NCBI RefSeq assembly: GCF_042453785.1
Contig: NC_091672.1
Span: 2,671,001 to 2,735,000, forward strand
DNA from: Malus domestica
Taxonomy: Eukaryota > Streptophyta > Magnoliopsida > Rosales > Rosaceae
Length of the DNA: 64,000 nucleotides
Direction of reading: 5' to 3'
Part shown: one piece after another, positions 61,239 to 64,000 of the stretch
Layout: each line of letters starts with the position of its first letter
Numbering within the stretch: the stretch's first letter is position 1
Notes under the pieces: generated by a model
Database searches by the model: none
Told to the model about the DNA's origin: nothing
Seen by the model: only the letters and a program-made list of their open reading frames with translations
Program-made: the position numbers and the translations under genes

Positions 61239-61552
61239 AAAGGCAGCAAGCAAGCAAAAGTTTGTGGGTCAAATACATAAATACAGGAAATACAAGATAT
61301 AAATTAGCGAATAACAAAAGACGACAAGGACTTCCCTACAAAAAATACTCGATGTCTTTCGAATTTTCGGACCGTTGAGGCCCGTTGGCCGACAAGGTAA
61401 CCGTTAAGATTCACAAACCACATCAAAAGAAAAACTTCCGCTTCGCCTTCCCCAATCCTCAATCCAATACCCCACAAGCATTGCTTCAAATCAGAAAACA
61501 TAGAAACAGAGAAATCATTGACAGAGAGAGAGAGAGAGAACCCCACTCGTCA
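61239..61552 (+). promoter_or_regulatory. Promoter/5' UTR region of the glutaredoxin-like gene
   Basis: No clear TATA box. A (GA)n run at about 61519-61539 lies just before the ATG, a common 5' UTR feature of plant genes. The open frame runs upstream to an ATG at 61385, but see the gene entry for the chosen start. Confidence 0.45.
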
Positions 61553-62737
61553 ATGGGCTGCGTTTCATCGAAACTGTTCAAGAAAGAAGATAACAATGGC
61601 GGCGGCGAATACGTCATCAACCACGTCGTCTCTCTCACTTCCAGCACCTACGGCGTCCTGAACCTTGAAAATGACCCACAATCCACCAAAGACGGCGCTG
61701 AGGAGAGTAAGAGGGTGGAGAAATCTTCGCCGCCCCGCGAAGATCCGGAGGTTATCAACGCTTGGGAACTCATGGAGGGGCTCGAAGAAGGAATGCCCAT
61801 CTCGAATCCGGCCAAGAAGAGCCCGAAATCGCGTGCTCTGCTTCGCGGGTTTGCGGATTTCGATTCGAGGAGTCCGTTCAAGTTGTTGAATCAGATCGGG
61901 TCGCCGATGAAATCAAAGCGATTCGGAGGGAAGGAGAACAGTAAAGGAAGAGTGGTGAATGTTAATGCGTTGGGTTATAGCCCGAAACAGGTTCTGAAGC
62001 AGAAAAATGGCGGCGAGAATTCGTGTAAGAAGATGTTGAATTGGAGCCCCAGCGTAAAAGGGTCGCCTGTTGCGGCGAAAAGGCAAAGCTTTGGCAGCGA
62101 TTCGTCGCAGAGGAGTTTTAGTCCCCTGTTTGATCCGGAACTTGTTGCTTCTTACGAAAAGGAAATATCTGAGGAGAAAGAGCAGATCAAGAGGATGGTT
62201 CCGCCGTCACCAAGGCCCCGAAAATTGAGGAATTCGTCCAAGGATTCGGAGTCTATGCTGCAATTATTCGAGAAAAAATGCCCACCGGGGGGAGAAAATG
62301 CTGTGGTTGTGTACACAACTACACTCAGAGGAATTAGGAAGACTTTTGAGGATTGCAACAACGTCAGATCCATCGTGGAGTCACACCTCATTCATGTCCT
62401 CGAGCGCGATATATCTATGGATTCGGGTTTTAAGGAGGAGATAAGGGGACTAATGGGTACCAAGGAGGTTAAGGTTCCACTTGTGTTTGTGAAGGGGAGG
62501 TTGATTGGTGGCGCCGACGAGGTGGTGAAGTTGGAGGAGGAAGGGAAGCTTGGGGTTCTGTTTGATGGGATTCCAAGGGCGGTCATGGGATGCAAGGGCT
62601 GTGCCGGAATGAGATTCGTGATGTGCATGGTATGCAATGGAAGCTGCAAGGTTTTGGATGAGTTGCGAAAGAGGATGGTAAAATGTGGTGAATGTAATGA
62701 AAATGGTTTGATCCACTGCCCAATTTGTTGCTGCTAA
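61553..62737 (+). CDS. Glutaredoxin-like protein with N-myristoylation motif and C-terminal CxxC cluster (At5g39865/At5g03870-like)
   Basis: 394 aa, single exon. I start at 61553 (MGCVSSKLFKKE), not the in-frame ATG 56 codons upstream, because MGC-S is the N-myristoylation/palmitoylation signal of this plant family and the upstream 56 residues look like translated 5' UTR, including a GA-repeat-encoded (RE)n. Order: membrane-anchor motif (1-8); long Ser/Pro/Lys-rich, probably disordered region (to about 240); glutaredoxin domain from about 248 (VVVYTTTLRGIRKTFEDCNN ... VPLVFVKGRLIGGADEV); CxxC zinc-binding-like tail (about 344-394: GCKGCAG, CMVCNGSC, KCGECNENGLIHCPICC). In this family the usual glutaredoxin CPYC/CC active site is replaced, here by LRGIRKTFEDC, so classic dithiol chemistry is unlikely. 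A plasma-membrane or endomembrane tethered role is inference. Frame intact, no disabling change. Confidence 0.93.
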   Translation: MGCVSSKLFKKEDNNGGGEYVINHVVSLTSSTYGVLNLENDPQSTKDGAEESKRVEKSSPPREDPEVINAWELMEGLEEGMPISNPAKKSPKSRALLRGFADFDSRSPFKLLNQIGSPMKSKRFGGKENSKGRVVNVNALGYSPKQVLKQKNGGENSCKKMLNWSPSVKGSPVAAKRQSFGSDSSQRSFSPLFDPELVASYEKEISEEKEQIKRMVPPSPRPRKLRNSSKDSESMLQLFEKKCPPGGENAVVVYTTTLRGIRKTFEDCNNVRSIVESHLIHVLERDISMDSGFKEEIRGLMGTKEVKVPLVFVKGRLIGGADEVVKLEEEGKLGVLFDGIPRAVMGCKGCAGMRFVMCMVCNGSCKVLDELRKRMVKCGECNENGLIHCPICCC

Positions 62738-62967
62738 TTGTAATTCTATTGACAGATTTTCAGGTTTTCGTGTTTACGAAATCTTTGGTTTTCTGAAGGC
62801 AGAACAAGGATTTTTTTTATTTGATTAGTGGGATTCTAAAGTGTGTTTTAGGCCCCTTTAGATGCTGGATTTGTAGTTCAAGATTTTTTTTATTTTTTTT
62901 TAACTTAAGATGCTGGATTTCCACGAATTATATACAGTTTCCTGTTTTGTAAGTTGAAATCCTGCTT
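62738..62967 (+). other. 3' UTR/flank of the glutaredoxin-like gene
   Basis: Contains T-rich tracts but no clean AATAAA. A probable 3' UTR by position. Confidence 0.4.
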
Positions 62968-63930
62968 TGTTGGATTTTTCTGGTGTTGTGAAAAAGGGCA
63001 AGTTACAGGGTTGGTTTCTATCCGAGAAGGTTTTGGGTCTCGTCCATGGCGGCCTAACTTGGAGTGATGGATTCAGTCGTCATGTTAGGAGTCAAATTCT
63101 TCCCACCAAAACCCCCATTACTATGAGTAATTCTTTCCAAGAAATGGGAACGTGTGTGGTGTTGTAGCAGTCCCCTATTAGATTTCGATAAGGGTGGTGA
63201 TGATCAGGAAAGCCTTGATTATCGAGACAACCTACGCGATCAGCATAGAAAGTTCATCAACATCTTGATAACATATTTGGAATGTTGCGGGAATGACAAG
63301 AAAAGAAGAAGCTGAAGTTAGATAATTGAGGCTTCATATGACGGGGTAGATACAATCAAAGAGTTAAGATACAATCCTTCGATTTGGTAGATTATTTCAG
63401 AGGATCGACCTGAGAATTGAGAAAACTATTATTGCTTATCTTGAACGACCTTTCTTGATGCAAAATCTAAATGATCTTCGATTGAAATGATTGTTTGTAG
63501 TCGAATGAGGATTCAGAAATTGAACAGTTCCGATAATTGATTTATTCAATTAAGATACGTTATTTGTAAATGTAGGGATATGTGCATCTCCACATTCGGG
63601 GATGCAAGTACTATCCATAGCTAAAAGAATTTTTTAGAACCAATTACTCTTCCTACCTAAACATAAAAGAAAACAAATCCGAAAATCTCCCTAGTTTACC
63701 TTAAATTCCTACACAGATATCAATCTAAAAAAATATATGCAACTTCTCTAATACTTATTCCTTAACAAGGTTAAGGAGAATTGGACTCCTAACAGGATGA
63801 CTGGGTCCATCACTCCAAGTTAGACTGCCATGGACGAGACCCGAAAATCGTCTTGGATAGAAATCAACCATGTAATTTGCCTCTTTTACCCGACCAGAAA
63901 AATCAAGCACCTCAGGTAACATCCGGAGGA
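62968..63930. repeat. Long inverted repeat downstream of the glutaredoxin-like gene
   Basis: The left arm at about 62968-63110 matches, in reverse, about 63775-63925 at roughly 80% by eye: gatttttctggt, gggtctcgtccatggc, taacttggagtgatgga, gttaggagtc. The loop of about 650 bp has no recognised gene. Both arms translate to a similar peptide (GLVHGGLTWSDG / GLVHGSLTWSDG, then VRSP/VRSQ). Confidence 0.7.
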
Positions 63931-64000
63931 GAATCAACAGAGACTTTGAATATCTGTGGGTCCTTTCGTCCGCCTTTGAAGGTCACCGTTCGATAAATTG

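Noticed and set aside
61385-61552. Upstream in-frame ATG extending the glutaredoxin-like protein to 450 aa
   Set aside because: The extension is basic and GA-repeat-encoded, and would bury the MGCVSS lipidation motif that the family has at its N-terminus.

Overview
The window is nuclear DNA from a flowering plant. Host genes have GT-AG introns, the spacers are AT-rich, and most of the sequence is transposable elements (TEs). Cassandra 5S-bearing repeats and the Mutator and hAT miniature families suggest a woody eudicot, probably Rosaceae (apple/pear type). That placement is inference from memory of repeat families and was not searched.

Host genes. (1) 329-2669 (+): last seven coding exons of a thioredoxin-fold gene with two GST-N-like modules, resembling Arabidopsis At5g03880. 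(2) 15157-21839 (+): a complete six-exon secreted alpha-carbonic anhydrase of 270 aa, with a 4.4 kb first intron packed with TEs. (3) 29997-30878 (-): a single-exon 293-aa plant protein of unknown function in a GC-rich island. (4) 61553-62737 (+): a 394-aa myristoylation-motif glutaredoxin-like protein with a C-terminal CxxC cluster, resembling At5g03870. Genes 1 and 4 resemble neighbours in Arabidopsis, so the roughly 59 kb between them here may be an expanded interval.

TE layout. 2959-8012: reverse-oriented Ty3 chromovirus with intact 250-bp LTRs and 5-bp target-site duplication (TSD) but broken genes. 8.7-14.7 kb: Mutator-like and other MITEs. 15.2-19.7 kb (carbonic anhydrase intron): direct duplication with an insertion, foldback MITE, non-autonomous element, Tourist MITE and a Cassandra solo LTR. 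22269-27160: CACTA element with relic transposase, split by a 2.7 kb solo LTR. 31756-32113: truncated Cassandra. 32.9-34.0 kb: LINE remnant. 34.3-35.2 kb: probable solo LTR. 35.6-36.4 kb: two 200-bp hAT MITEs. 38.8-42.5 kb: foldback element hosting a second copy of the large solo LTR. 46077-51076: PIF/Harbinger element carrying bHLH and nicastrin gene fragments. 52.2-54.7 kb: third large LTR-like element. 54775-55989: Pack-MULE with a TCP transcription-factor fragment. 56158-57186: 1 kb near-palindromic MULE whose arms contain sequence like the large solo LTRs.

The host genes do not form a pathway. The most notable content is the set of gene-capturing DNA transposons (bHLH, nicastrin, TCP) and the giant hairpin that could make small RNAs matching a resident LTR family. 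TSDs and TIRs were read by eye. Percent identities are rough unless stated as counted.
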